Shown here piece after piece: positions 39,710 through 51,772 of a DNA stretch of 64,000 bases; position 1 is the stretch's first letter; the number at the start of each line of letters is the position of its first letter. Origin of the DNA: Citrus sinensis. Lineage: Eukaryota > Streptophyta > Magnoliopsida > Sapindales > Rutaceae. The DNA lies in NCBI RefSeq assembly GCF_022201045.2, contig NC_068562.1, positions 6,058,001-6,122,000 on the forward strand, read 5' to 3'. The translations under genes and the position numbers were made by a program. Below the pieces are notes generated by a model. It ran no database searches, was not told where the DNA came from, and saw nothing but the letters and a program-made list of their open reading frames with translations.

Positions 39710-42214
39710 TTAAAACATTATAAAAACCTAACAACACCATACATGATCAGTAAATCACTGACATTAGTGAACCCCAAAAAAAAGTGAAAAATAAAAATTA
39801 CAACAAAATCGGAAGAGAGAGAGTAAGTGAATAATAATACCTAACGGGATTTTTTGAAAGAAAGAAATAACTGAAGAAAATAATAGCCGGAGTGGCCGAC
39901 ACTGTAGCACAGGTCCTCTTCTATTCCTCTGCTAAAATATATAAATATATGTTCTCTTTTATACTACCAGTACTGCATCTATCAGTACTTAAAATAAATA
40001 GACTTTTTTTTTATTTTGTATTTTTTTTAATTTACGTCTGCATCTAAAACCCTAACCGCGAATATCTCTAAACCCCTTTTTTTCTTAAAAACACAATTTC
40101 CTGATTTCAGATCGTATAATTAATTGGTTCTCATAATTAAAATAAATAAAAAAACGTATAATCGTACGTGTACATGCTCCCGTAGATATTGTATTGGATG
40201 TGCGCCACGTGGAAAATTTGTCGGATATTGATTAGCGCTGCCGCGTGCCACCTTTCTAGCCCATAAACATGTACGAACTATTTAGTACATTTCTATTTGT
40301 TAAAATTAAGTGGGGGCATTTTAAAATTAAAAAAAAAAAGGGATATGGAACATTTTCTAGAAGTTGACAAATAAATAAATAAATAAATGGATTATGATTT
40401 ATAAAATACGTTTTTGAAGATGCATGTCGCTCTCTGCGAGAGTTGAAATAAAGAGAATAAACCAAACTTTTTGGTGGTCAAGTGACTTGAAGGCATGCGC
40501 GTTAGTGGTGTTAAATTGGAACGACGTCGTGACGTGGATGTTTCAACAATTCTTTAAATACGAAAACAAACTCTAAGCTTTGGTTTTGCGACTTATATAC
40601 ACCTTGCTCCTAAGATGTATATTATTGCTCAATGTACCAATAAATAAATTACTAATTAGTCACAAAAGAGAAAAAAAAAATGAGGTTGTGTTGGGCACAT
40701 TCTTATATATATTTGTGATTCAAAATGCCAAAAACTCACTAGGGTAATATATTTGTCAATATTTGTGGCTCCAGCCAAACAACATTAATGTTGGTACATT
40801 AGAGTAAAATATAGGTGGTCACGGGCTCACGGCAAAATATTTCCATCCACATCTGAGTTGGATGATGATAGACGTTGCTATATGAGGAGACCCACTCCGT
40901 CGTTAAGTCTATTCAAACTGACTTAAAACATCTCGTGCCGTTTATTGCGCATGCCTGCAATTTGACGCAATTAATTTAACATGACTTTCGGGTGTTTAAT
41001 TTTCAACTAGTTCGAAGCATTTTCAATATTACGTTACTAGGAATCATGACTAGATTACACATTCATGCTATGATATATGGAGAAGCCAAGAGGATTAATT
41101 TAGTTTTTGTCTTCTTTACAAAGGTGAAGATTTCGTAAGTGACGCATGCAGTTCGTGGATTAATTCCTCACTGCCTACGTTGAGAAACTATATGCGGCGA
41201 AGAATTAATGAAGATCTTGCTGCATGTGGCTTGTCGAAACAAGCTTGCTAGATGCCTACAGAAAGATAAATAAATCGCACGTTTATGGCTATAAGCACTG
41301 TATTTGTGTTTGTGAGGATTAGAGAAGGACAGATGCTATCTAGCTAGCTAGATGATGATGAGCCAAAGGCGTGCTTGAGTTTTTATTACACAACACAAGG
41401 TACTCATCCATGTTAAGTCTTATCAAAGTCGGCACCGCCACGTGTTGTTGGTCGGCAGGAACTGCCTCATTTGTAAGGAAATGTAACCCCAGTGAACAGC
41501 AGCTCTCTCCTAATTTGGTTTGGATCATCGGCCTAAACTTGCATCTGGTCATTGGCGTCATACTTGTTTAGCTCTTTCCAACAGTGATCCCATGTGTAGC
41601 CATTTTTATTCCCACACGAAAACACCACTGTGCTACAATTTAATGCTTCTCTCTACCCGTTCTAAGAAGCTTCATTGTTGTAATAATAATAATAATAAAC
41701 GCATATCTGATCTTTATAGTTTGAGTTAATTATCCAATTAGTCTCTTTATATTTGAAAATTGCAAAGGATTAGTCGAAATCTATTTAATTATCATCTAAT
41801 TAATTTTGTATGTCACATTTGTTTTAACTTTAAATTGTATAAGATAAAAATACTATTTGAACCATGAAAAGTCAGGTTCTAGCACCTACGAAAGTAACGA
41901 CATAAAAACTTTTGATATGTTTTAAAAACACATGGAATACAGGGTAATTGTTTCAGACTATAAGAATCACACGGCGCATTATACTCAAAATAATATAAAG
42001 ATCACGTTATCAACATGTGTCACTGTGTGCATACTGTTTTTCTTTTAATTTGATGAACAAAAAAGGGATAAATCATTAGCCTCTCTCTCTATATATATAC
42101 ATAAATGATACCCATTTGGCATAACTAACTCCTCGACCAGTCTCTCAAATGAATCTTTCTCTAGTGTTTATGTGAAGTTAAGTTCTTTCTCTGCACATCA
42201 ATAATAACAAGAAA
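39710..42214. other. Intergenic region between DYAD-like and SAUR
   Basis: The left end holds the DYAD-like 5' UTR and promoter (minus). The rest is AT-rich. Short frames at 41340-41571 (both strands) have no domain. I see no gene. Confidence 0.5.
42080..42110 (+). promoter_or_regulatory. Probable SAUR core promoter
   Basis: CTCTCTCTCTATATATATAC at about 42081-42100 combines a pyrimidine patch with a TATA box, about 115-130 bp before the SAUR ATG. This spacing fits a short leader. Confidence 0.5.
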
Positions 42215-42454
42215 ATGCCGAAGAAGCAGCGAAAGGATGAGGGAGTGAGAAGAGCTCCAAAGGGGCACTTTGTGGTTTATGTGGGAGAAGAAATGAGGAG
42301 ATTTGTGATTCCATTATCATATTTGAAGGATCCTACGTTTCAGAAACTACTCGAGAAAGCAGCTGAGGAATATAGGTTCAGTAGAGAAAGGGGAATTGTG
42401 CTGCCTTGTGCTGAATCAACTTTTCGAAGGTTCTTAAATCTTATGGATTCTTGA
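42215..42454 (+). CDS. SAUR: SAUR-family auxin-responsive protein
   Basis: SAUR proteins are short auxin-induced regulators; many inhibit PP2C.D phosphatases and so activate plasma-membrane H+-ATPases in cell expansion. This is an intronless 79-residue protein, at the short end of the family. The SAUR core is complete: PKGHFVVYVGEEMRRFVIPL, SYLKDPTFQKLLEKAAEEY, then GIVLPCAESTFRRFLNLM. The N-terminus is short and basic (MPKKQRKDEGVRR). The start is the first ATG after a TATA box at about 42085-42100. It stands alone here, whereas SAURs often occur in clusters. Confidence 0.93.
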   Translation: MPKKQRKDEGVRRAPKGHFVVYVGEEMRRFVIPLSYLKDPTFQKLLEKAAEEYRFSRERGIVLPCAESTFRRFLNLMDS

Positions 42455-45043
42455 TTTTATTTAACCGTTAATGCATTTTTGAAAGAGAAATGATATCGAC
42501 AATACAAACTGTGAACGATGCGGTTCTATCGCCGTTTTGTTAGGGATGATATCTGTTTCTGTAATAATTTCACGATGAAGATTTCTAATAAGTATTATTT
42601 TGTTCCTTTACACTCTGTAACTGCCAATTTTTTGTTCGATTTGAACATTTTGAAGTTTATAAGTAAGTATATACGTTAAGTTATTTCAAGTTCACCATAT
42701 TCGTCTCATGTCATAACCTACTAAATTCCGAAAATCATGCTTAACAAATAATAACCAGATTCATAATGCAAATTAAAACTCTTGTCCAGGTTTCATATAT
42801 TTCGTCTTGTCTTGTCTTGTCGTAGGTAATGAAGAGCTAGGTAGCCTTGGTTAAACCTCATCTTTGTAGCTAATATAATTTTATATTTTGGTGAGGCCTT
42901 AGCTGTCTCAAGCAGCTGAGACTTGTGTCGAATCCTTTAGCCATATGTTGATATTGGTTTTGGAAAGTCGGTATCTGTAGATTAAAGTTATTCGTGTTGA
43001 TCCTGCGTGCCCCAAAATAATTCTATCAGTTCTCGCACATCCTCGAAGAGAATATATGCGTGGAGATTTTTCCCCACTCTTTTGTTGAGTCTCTTTATCG
43101 GTCTACGTTGCTTAAAACGTACTGTATATAATGCTAACCGTGTTTATGCATTTATAATATGAAATAAACAATTTGCGTAGGTTCTTATTATTTATTTTGA
43201 GTGTTAGTTAACCTCTTGATATTAAAAAAAAAATGATAAAACCTTTTGGAGGTTGGAATGATAAAAGATTTATTGACTTTGAACTTCGTTCTCATTAGTT
43301 ATCAGTAATGCATGTTATGAATATGCTTTTAAAACAATAAAATAAAATAATAGTCACGTAACAGAAAGGAGTGTTAGAGATCATTGCCTAATAGAATTGG
43401 CTTGTGGCTCGTTTTAATCTAACAAGAAGGACCAAATTATTAATTAAAAGAAAAATAAAAAATTCTAAGTAACCATTATGGGAAATGTCGTGTTGCAAGA
43501 AGGTTTAGATTCAAATTTGCCCATTCACACAAATCCTGGGGAAATTTAATCTTCACTCTTGCTATGTTTAAAATGAAAGGGAAAAAGAAGAAGAAAGAAA
43601 ACGTAACAGCACGAATCCATTTCTAAGGGAAAGAATATTAATCCCAGAAAACACATGAAATAAACTTCAAACTCATAAATTAGCTGAGAAAATAATAATC
43701 AAACATACACCAAACTAAAAATTAAATGATTCGTAACATTGATACCTCACAAGCGTTTTGAAATGACATGACTTCGACAATCTCCTTTATTAAATTCTAA
43801 ATAATTAATTATTTCTAACAATAATGGTTAACACCGTGAGAGTATATCACAGACATGCATACAAAAATGTTGAATCATGTTGATATTTGTCAATAAATGA
43901 AGGAATAGAATGATATTAAACTTGGGATAGTTAGACTCAACGAATTTCTTATTGTCTTTGCTCAAATTACAACCAGCCTGTCAATTTCTAAAATTTACAA
44001 GTATGTGGCTGTCATTTGAGCAAGAAGACGAAAGAAAGAAATTCGATCCCCAAAAAAAAAAAAAAGAGAGAAAAAAATCATTACCCAAGGGCATGGCCAT
44101 CTAGTGAGGCACAGTGTTTAGAACAGTTGATTGTCTCAAAGCCACAGGGAAGCAATTGAGCATGTACAATTTTTTATAGCAATTAGCTATCCCATCAGTC
44201 TTTCTTTTACCTGCTCTGCCCCCTTGAACTGACTGATGCTGGATAAATATGTTGGGTCCCCCACTCTGCAATTGACAACTTGTAGCGTTTTGCTTACCTA
44301 AAGCTACCCGAGCTATCTGCCTAAGCCTTCAATTCTTTTTTCTAGCTCGTTCGTGATATTTTATTTTATTTTATCACCTTAATCAGTTTATGCTTACTTT
44401 CCTCTTTCTTGATTGCGGGGTAGAGTGGGACAATAGCTACGAAGGCAAGGCAAAATTGGAGAAATAGTTTTGAATGGATCGATGCGCCGGGGCCAAGGCA
44501 GAGCTATGTATGATTGCCCTTGTATTTATTCGTACAATTACAAAAAGCAGCAGCAAATTAAGGCACGACTTTTCCGAAGTCTACACGCAGAGGTACAGTA
44601 GTATCTCTCACATTCTCTCTCTGGGTATATTTAAGATATAATATAATATATGTACGTTGCGTAAATGGTGTAGCTGTTGATGATCCTAGCAACAAAATCC
44701 TAGTTCTTGAAACTGTACTCTGTTCAGATACAAATACAACAAGAAAGAGCATGGCAGTGAAATCCCTCGTGCCTCGGAAAAGAGCAACAAACAAATCCCC
44801 AAACCCCCTCACTCTCTCTCTCTGTTTCAATCCCCAACTGACCATATGAAGGACCAAAGGCTGATTGAAAACGAAAGTTTTTTTAAAGGATAATAATCCA
44901 CTTTGTTTATTATTTACATTAAAAAAAAAAAATTTGGAAGGGTTTATTTTGCTGATTTATTGAGAGTGTGTTGGTATATATGAACAGTAGAAGAGGTTAC
45001 AGTTCCATAAAGAGCTGAACCAGACACCATCCCTTTAAACTTT
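42455..45043. other. Intergenic region between SAUR and LAX2-like
   Basis: AT-rich spacer with the SAUR 3' UTR at the left and the LAX2-like promoter at the right. It includes a run of (TTGTC)n at about 42804-42822 and CT-rich patches near 44600-44640 and 44810-44825. No gene is supported. Confidence 0.5.
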
Positions 45044-47926
45044 TTGTCAAACGGATTCTTGAAGTGGAATATGCAAAAACATGCAGTCATGGCTTCTTCT
45101 TCTCAACAAGTGCACAAAAGTCACAACCCATTAGAAGAAGTAATTAGCGGGGAACTAGGAAAAGATGAAGGGGGAGGAGATTGGCTTGGGTTAGATTTAG
45201 GGTTAGGGTTAAGGTTTGACAGTACTACCGGGTGCAAGAAACCAGCTCATGAACAATCGCACCCGGTTTCAAGCACTGCATTAGCTTCTTCTTCCTCATC
45301 TTCACCATTCCTTATCCACCACCAACAGCGTCATGATCAGCAGCAAATACAGTCGGGTTTAGGGATAGGGATACGGCTAGGGTTAGGGTTAGGGTTAGGG
45401 TTAGAGCCAAGGGCAAGTGTAGGGTTTGATCAAAAGGGTGTCAGGAGCATGAATGGGGAGCCGCCTAGTAATAATCACAACAAGTTATTGCAAGTTCTGG
45501 ATCAGGATCATGAAATACCATTACGTTCACGGCAGATGAAGTTAACTAATCATCTTCTTCACTGGCAAATGCCAGGGCTTATTACTGATTCAAATGATTA
45601 CAGAAGGCCCCACCCTGGCTTTTGGTTTACCCTCATCTCTTCTACCAACCGGTGAGCAAATAGCAAATCACACACTCCTTGGTTCCTTTCTGTTGCAATG
45701 TTGAAAATTAGAACACTTTATTGACGTTAGATTCTCTTTTTATTAATATCTGGTTGATTTATTTGATTTTTTCTTACCCACTTACCAGTGTCATTTACTT
45801 TATTTTCATAATTATTTTGGCATCTGTGACTCATCATTATCTTTAGTTTTTTTTTTTTTTTCAACCTTGCTATATCATTGAAGTTCATTTTCGTCTCTTC
45901 TTGCTGGAATCTGTGTTACACGAGCAGATTTGGAGAAGCACTGCCTCAAGTACCAAAGGCGTATATTAGAGTGAAGTAAGTGGTGCACGTTAGAACGCAT
46001 ACATGATTTTATCATTTCATATCAATCTTGTCATTTGTTCACATAAATTTCCAAAAGGCTAATGATGGTGTTCAGTGAAAATGCATGGAAAAAGCTGATG
46101 TTTACTTTTGTAATATTTTTAATTATTGTTTTGGTGACAAAAGAGACGAGCACATGACGATTTCCACGGTTAAAAAGTACCTGGTTACAAAGCTTGGTCT
46201 CTCCAACGAAGCTGAGGTAATTAAATTACTCTCTCTCAGTAATACTAATGATTAATGAAGCTTTGCCTTCGCATGAGAGTTATGATACTTGTTTTAGTGA
46301 GATGACAGGTTTTTAGTTTGTGGGTCAGTTAACCTGATCATAAAATGATCTGTCTTAAATCTCGCCCTACTGATGAAGCAAATGCAGTCTACTGACAGGT
46401 CTAGGCCATTTAATTTGATGTAATTTGAAATTCTAAGGGTTTGAGAGAGCACCCACAGGCCACAACTAGTGTAAAACGAGTCCAATTGTTAGCTGAGAGT
46501 GCTGTTGCTAGTGAAAATAATTTTGGACCAATTTGAAGTGAAGGCTTTATATGTCATACTGATATATGCACACACATATATAATGGCTGCGAAAGAATGT
46601 ATAATCATATATTTTCATCCTCTAGGGTTTTTTAGATTTCTTCTTTGTGCTGCAAAGATTAAAAAATTCTAATTGAAGCTACAGAGATTAATACATCTGC
46701 ATATATAATGATTCTTTCTTGGAAAATGAAAGCTCTAAATTCAGTTTCTTTAATCGATCTTATGGATTTCCATCACTATTTTTTTCTTTTTTTCTTTTCA
46801 TATTTTGTTTCCAATGATTGAATTTTATGATTTGTACATCCTTAGTGGTCATTGAAACCCAACAAATATACCAGAAGTTGTTGAGTGTTTGGGAAGTTAT
46901 TAGTCCTTGAAACTTGCATCAAATATCTTAAAACAAAATTTCCGGTGCTAACCCTAGCTCGAAATTAGCTTATCATAAGATATTCTATGTAATCTACCTT
47001 ATATCATGATAAGATATGGTACAAATAGGAACTAATTTTGAAGACATTAATCGTTTGCTCTCATTAAAAGAATATGGTGAACACAGTTAACTCTCGAGTG
47101 AGAAAACAATGGAGTGATCAGTTAATCAGCACAATGTTAATGTTCTTTGCTTGCAAGCACCTGCTAGTTTTACTTCTGTATCTGCCCATTTTAATTAGAA
47201 GAATATGAAAGCTCTTCTGCATTTTTAAATCTTTTAATGACCTTCTAGATCTTCTAGATGTGGGGGATCTGAAAAGGTCCAAATAGGAACTTACGCCAAA
47301 GTCCGTGCCCTAGAAGTCAATTTGCAATCAGCCTAATAATCAACAGTGACAACATTACATATAAAGAATCTTTTGATCCCCTTTTCTTTTACAGCTCCAA
47401 ACATGATGGCCTCCAAGGACACTGTTATCGTCACACTCTCGCAGGAATACAGTAAATATATCGGTTTGAGAATGTGAATAATGACAACTTGTTTTCTAAT
47501 AATAAGCCAGAGAGGGTGTTAATACAATAGTTAATGTATATCGAAAATGTGAATGGCCGAGTCAACATAATGCTTTTGGCTGTAAGTATTATTTATTCAG
47601 ATAAATAGAGTGCAAGTTTTCTTCCTAATGCTGTGTCAAGTCACCATTGAAACTGTAATAGAAATATATTTAACTTGCAATCTTTATATGAAATTGACCT
47701 TTTTCTGTGATGGTTTCTTCTTCTATGATATTGGCGACAGGTTGATATATCATGCATGGGGTTGAACTTGCAGCATACACTGACCTTGAGGCAAGTGCGA
47801 GACGTTGTTTGGCTGCCCAGATTGATACAGTCAGTCAATTCAACAACTGTGTTGTTCCAGAACTCTGAGGACATGTCTATGCCATTACACTACGAAAGAC
47901 GCTGCCTCTTCGACTTGAATAATTAA
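45044..47926 (+). CDS. LAX2: LAX PANICLE 2-like nuclear protein, four exons
   Basis: Rice LAX2 is a nuclear cofactor in axillary meristem formation; the dicot function is less clear. Exons 45044-45651, 45928-45975, 46144-46216 and 47741-47926 join to 304 residues. The N-terminal half is low-complexity, with DWLGLDLGLGLRF and a second RLGLGLGLGLEP; these LxLxL runs match EAR-type repression motifs. The conserved C-terminus starts at RPHPGFWFTLISSTNR and continues PQVPKAYIRVKDEHMTIS, KKYLVTKLGLSNEAEVDISC and TLTLRQVRDVVWLPR, reminiscent of a ubiquitin-like RAWUL fold. The 48-nt exon 2 and 73-nt exon 3 keep the frame. Met10 or Met16 could also be the start. Intron 3 is about 1.5 kb. Confidence 0.82.
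45189..45404. repeat. Telomere-like repeats inside coding sequence
   Basis: Two clusters of TTAGGG-like units (45189-45213 and 45378-45404) match the plant telomere/telo-box unit loosely (TTTAGGG, GGGTTA). Read in the gene frame they encode the Leu-Gly runs of the LAX2-like protein. Confidence 0.85.
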
Positions 47927-49274
47927 AGCTGTTTAATTTGTTTGGCATCCTAGTTAATGTATATTAACTCATTTCGAAGAATTAAGTTGCAGAACGCTAA
48001 TTATATTATGCTTGATTCTTCAAGCAAAGTTAATTGTATAGTCTGAACGTCATGTAATGTATAAATACTGTCACCTATGGTTCTGAAGGTGATGTAATCC
48101 TCAGCGACGTTTAATTCACTCTGAAATCTAAGAAAAATGCCTAGAGCTTATTTTTGCTCGGAATCAGTAAAACTAATCCAGAGTAAATGTTACAAAATCC
48201 ACGATGCTGGAGTTGAAAGTTTTCAAAACCTTCAAATGAATTCATTTTTCACTAACTAACAAGAGGGATGTGGTTGGTATCTCTGGTCTCACTGGGGCTT
48301 GATTGTTAGCCCGATTGTTGCCGCACTGGAGAAATTCAAAGTACTTTTCCCATTTGTTGTCCCGGAAACTTTCGGCTCTTTATGTATAATAAATACAAAA
48401 TTTCTTTTCCAAGCCTTTACCACAGACAAAATTATTCTTCCTGGGAATTCACTATCGTGACTGATAAGAGAGGGTCAAGTCCACTCAAAACCAAGAAAAT
48501 TGATGATCAGTCTCTTAAATTTATCACAGAAATAGTTCTGCATGAAAGGAAACCAAAGCAAAGTTAACAAAATTAAAATGAAACAGAACCAATCTTATAT
48601 TAGGCAAAATGTATTGAAGATCCGGACTGACACAAAAAGTTTGCACCATGCATTTATATTCCCATGGCAAATATGCAGAATTTATAGGATAAGCTAAAAT
48701 GTAAGACAAGGAGACCTTGAAGTTTCCAATCCAACTTTCAGTCTCCCAACTCTCAAGGAGTTATTATAGCTGCTACACTGATATTCCAGAAGAATTTATG
48801 ATGCACCTTAAATCCTTTTTCTTCTGCTGATCGCATCGAATCCCCTTGCTACCAGCAAAAATGTAAGGTTATATCTTCCAATTCTAACACACTAATCCTG
48901 TCCCCTGAAACTAACCACTCTTGAACCGTATATATTATATATAATACACACACACACACACACACATACATGCAAGCTTATGGTTGTCCCACAAAACCAG
49001 TAGCTATGGTTTCAGAAACAAACTCATCTGCGTTGAGTTTTAAGCCTCGATGCTTACTCATCCATCATTGTATAGTTCCAAGCATTTAGACTCTGATATC
49101 CAGCAAACAATCAATATATACATCCTATAGTGCATCAAATGCTGTCGGATCCTAAATTTGATCTTCATCGTAAATTTTAGAGTAGGTTGTATGATTTTAG
49201 CTTGTGACTCCAAAAACCAATTTCTTAGGAAAGGATGTTCTATTGACTCCTGGAAACTCATCAGCCTTGTCTTC

Positions 49275-49578
49275 AAACTTTCTTTGGAAATCATCTAACT
49301 CCTTATTGGCATAAGCTTCTATATACTCTCTTCCTCAACGACAGCAACTTGATGTGCTCACATTACTCTACAATATCTAATTTTTCTAATTTATTCAGTA
49401 TTCGAGCACTTCGTCATTTTCCCTGTAAACTTTCTTTGGAAATCATCTAACTCCTTATTGGCATAATTTTCTATATACTCTCTTCCTCAATGACAGTAAC
49501 TTGATGAGCTCTCACTACTCTACAATATCTAATTTTCCTAATTTTTTCAGTATTAGAGCACTTCGTCAGTTTCCCTGG
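49275..49578. repeat. Two-copy tandem repeat, 152-bp unit
   Basis: Copy 1 (49275-49426) and copy 2 (49427-49578) share long exact blocks, such as ACTTTCTTTGGAAATCATCT and CTATATACTCTCTTCCTCAA. They differ at about one position in fifteen. Confidence 0.9.
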
Positions 49579-50234
49579 AAAATACCCAGGACAATAATTT
49601 TTCGTATTCAAACCAACAGAGGCAGATGCTACCAACTGGTTTCCAAACTGATAGTTAAACCAGGAAAAGTGATGATGCAACAGTTACACACTAGAGAAAG
49701 AGAGAGCGAAGAAAAACGCAACGAAGCTATAAGTCTAGAAAAGATGCTTGAAAACTACTTTCTCCACTTCCTGAGGCAAATTCTTTCTTGTGCCATCCTT
49801 AAATGTACAATGGAAGATTTGGATTCTTTCTAGGCAACAAATTTAGCACTGGAAACACCCACGAAATGCAAAGAGGGCAAGAAAGAACAAGAGCACCAAT
49901 GCACAAAAATGTCTGAGCCATCTCATAAAATTCAATGTCCATAAGTCCAACCATATTCTTCAATAAATTCGTATCAAATTCTTATTTACTATGCTATCAA
50001 TTTGTTAATAGGTCTATGAAGATACACCAACCATGACGCTTTATGATTTTAACTTCCAAACTTGGAATTTGCAGGGATGTTGATGCGGGAAGGAACAAAA
50101 ATCAATTTAGGTATACAATTCGATCCAAATTATAAGCATAAAGATTGGACAACAAATTGTTTTCATTCTTTCCATTATGTTGCTCTTTCTCCTATTGTAA
50201 CACCACTTGATATTGTCTTAGCTGTATTGATAGC

Positions 50235-50455
50235 GCAATTGATTAATATACCATGGAGATAACAAGTGGCAGCTGAAAAGAACGGAAAGAAACACTGTTC
50301 TACACATAATTAATACTTTTAGCACATCTAATCTCAGTTGTATTAAATGTACAATCAACTAATACACCACAGAAAGAACAAGTGGCAGCCAAAAAAGCTT
50401 CGGAAAGAACACAGATTTATGCATAATTAATACTTTCCGCACATTCAAGGCAGAA
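50235..50455. repeat. Diverged two-copy tandem repeat, 116-bp unit
   Basis: AACAAGTGGCAGC and CATAATTAATACTTT recur at a 116-bp offset, with weaker similarity between them. Confidence 0.7.
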
Positions 50456-50905
50456 ATCACTGTTTGGCCCCCTCAATCTTACTCTCTTTTTGTTTTATAC
50501 CCCTCTCAAGTTTACTGTTTCCATATTATTGCCTTTCCAAGTCCCTGCAAAGATAATACCCATAATCTGGATCCAATACTATATAAAACTGAGAACTTGC
50601 ACGTGTTTCACACTAAACAGGGGAAGCATCATGATCAAGTTAGTGAGTCTTCATAAAATTAGCAGTTTGTTGATCAGCATTGTAAACAGAACATATCTAA
50701 CTATGATAGCTGCAGTCACACAGAATTCTAACTATTGCAATCAAACGCATAATAACTAAATTTTAAAACAAAAAGAAAAAAAATAGCCAATAAGAATTAA
50801 AAAAAAAAAAAAAGTAATTCGTAGAAAGTAAAAAAAAAAAAAAAGAGGATCAAAGTCAAACCTTAAAAGCCATAAAGAAGGGAACAAATCCCTCCTATTG
50901 ATAGC

Positions 50906-51123
50906 GCTGGTCTCTTCACAAGGCCAACTCACGAGTCAAATCATTTTTGCGTGAATGATCCAGATCCCCGTTAACAAAAATTAGAATTTTTTTTTCCTAT
51001 TTTTCAAACCAATAAACATGAATATTTGTAAATTAAAAAGAAAGTTGAGTAAGAGAGCAAATTCGGGATCATTGCACGCAAAAATGATGCAAATCGACGA
51101 GTTGGAATTGTGAAGCAACCAGC
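50906..51123. mobile_element. Foldback/MITE-like element with ~57-bp inverted ends
   Basis: Left arm 50906-50962 and right arm 51065-51123 are imperfect inverted copies: the left reads GCTGGT, CTTCACAA, CCAACTC and CATTTTTGCGTG in order, and the reverse complement of the right gives the same series. The centre is about 100 bp and A-rich. I did not find a clear target duplication. Confidence 0.75.
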
Positions 51124-51772
51124 ACCTTCCCCAGACGTGAGAGGCGATATTGGGACTTGCTTTGGCGGCTGAGAAACTCAGAAAATATATTTTAGATTTT
51201 CTAGGTTTTTAGCTTGTACAGTTGGAAAAAAAAATTCAAACATTTACGTAAATGTCATTTTGTGGGGCCCTTTTGAAATGTTTTTATAACCTACGTCTCT
51301 GTTCATATATGGCAAGTGGTAGCAGGATGGACTGACACGTCTCACTGCGAACTCTGCACGCGACACGAAACGGATAGCGACAGGAGGTGGTACTGGGTCC
51401 GGCTATTACCTGGTGAAAGCTTATGCATGAAATACACCCCGAGAGAGATCTAAGTACGCCACAATTATAAGCATCCGTTCCTCAAGTTAGCAGTGGCCTG
51501 TGCGGACAGGTCTTGGATCCAGCCCACCAGCTAAACGCCGGTAAAGGGCGGCAATACATTGACATCAACACATAGGTTGGACAACGTGTCGACAAAAGTT
51601 TTGTGATGAGACCCTCATTTAGCTTATTAATTCTTACGATTTTTGCCTTTACGATCGTCTTTTTTTTGTCCCTTTTCGCTTACACTGGTTTCATGTTTTA
51701 GCATACTCAAAGTTTATCATTTCTATATTATGCCCTCTAGAATTAAATTTTCTATGGATTCATTAAGGAAAA
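51124..51772. other. Spacer
   Basis: Between two inverted-repeat elements; I see no gene, RNA or repeat unit. Confidence 0.5.

Larger units (their letters stand above)
47927..50905. other. Gene-poor spacer with local tandem repeats
   Basis: No gene is supported. It has an (AC)n microsatellite at about 48949-48966, a 152-bp tandem duplication at 49275-49578 and a 116-bp diverged duplication at about 50235-50455. The frame at 50062-50262 has no recognisable domain. Confidence 0.5.

Noticed and set aside
42885-43040. Possible tRNA/SINE-like segment with TGTCGAATCC
   Set aside because: Only a box B-like string is visible; no matching box A, no second copy in the window and no tail.
44095-44170. 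Possible tRNA-derived segment (GGGCATGGCCATCTAGTG)
   Set aside because: It does not fold into a tRNA cloverleaf by eye and lacks a B box at the right distance.
44558-44857. 99-codon minus-strand frame before the LAX2-like gene
   Set aside because: Low-complexity, partly encoded by CT-rich repeats, and no family resemblance.
50062-50262. 66-codon frame that looked like a membrane-protein fragment
   Set aside because: I could not match it to any family and it overlaps the start of a local tandem repeat.
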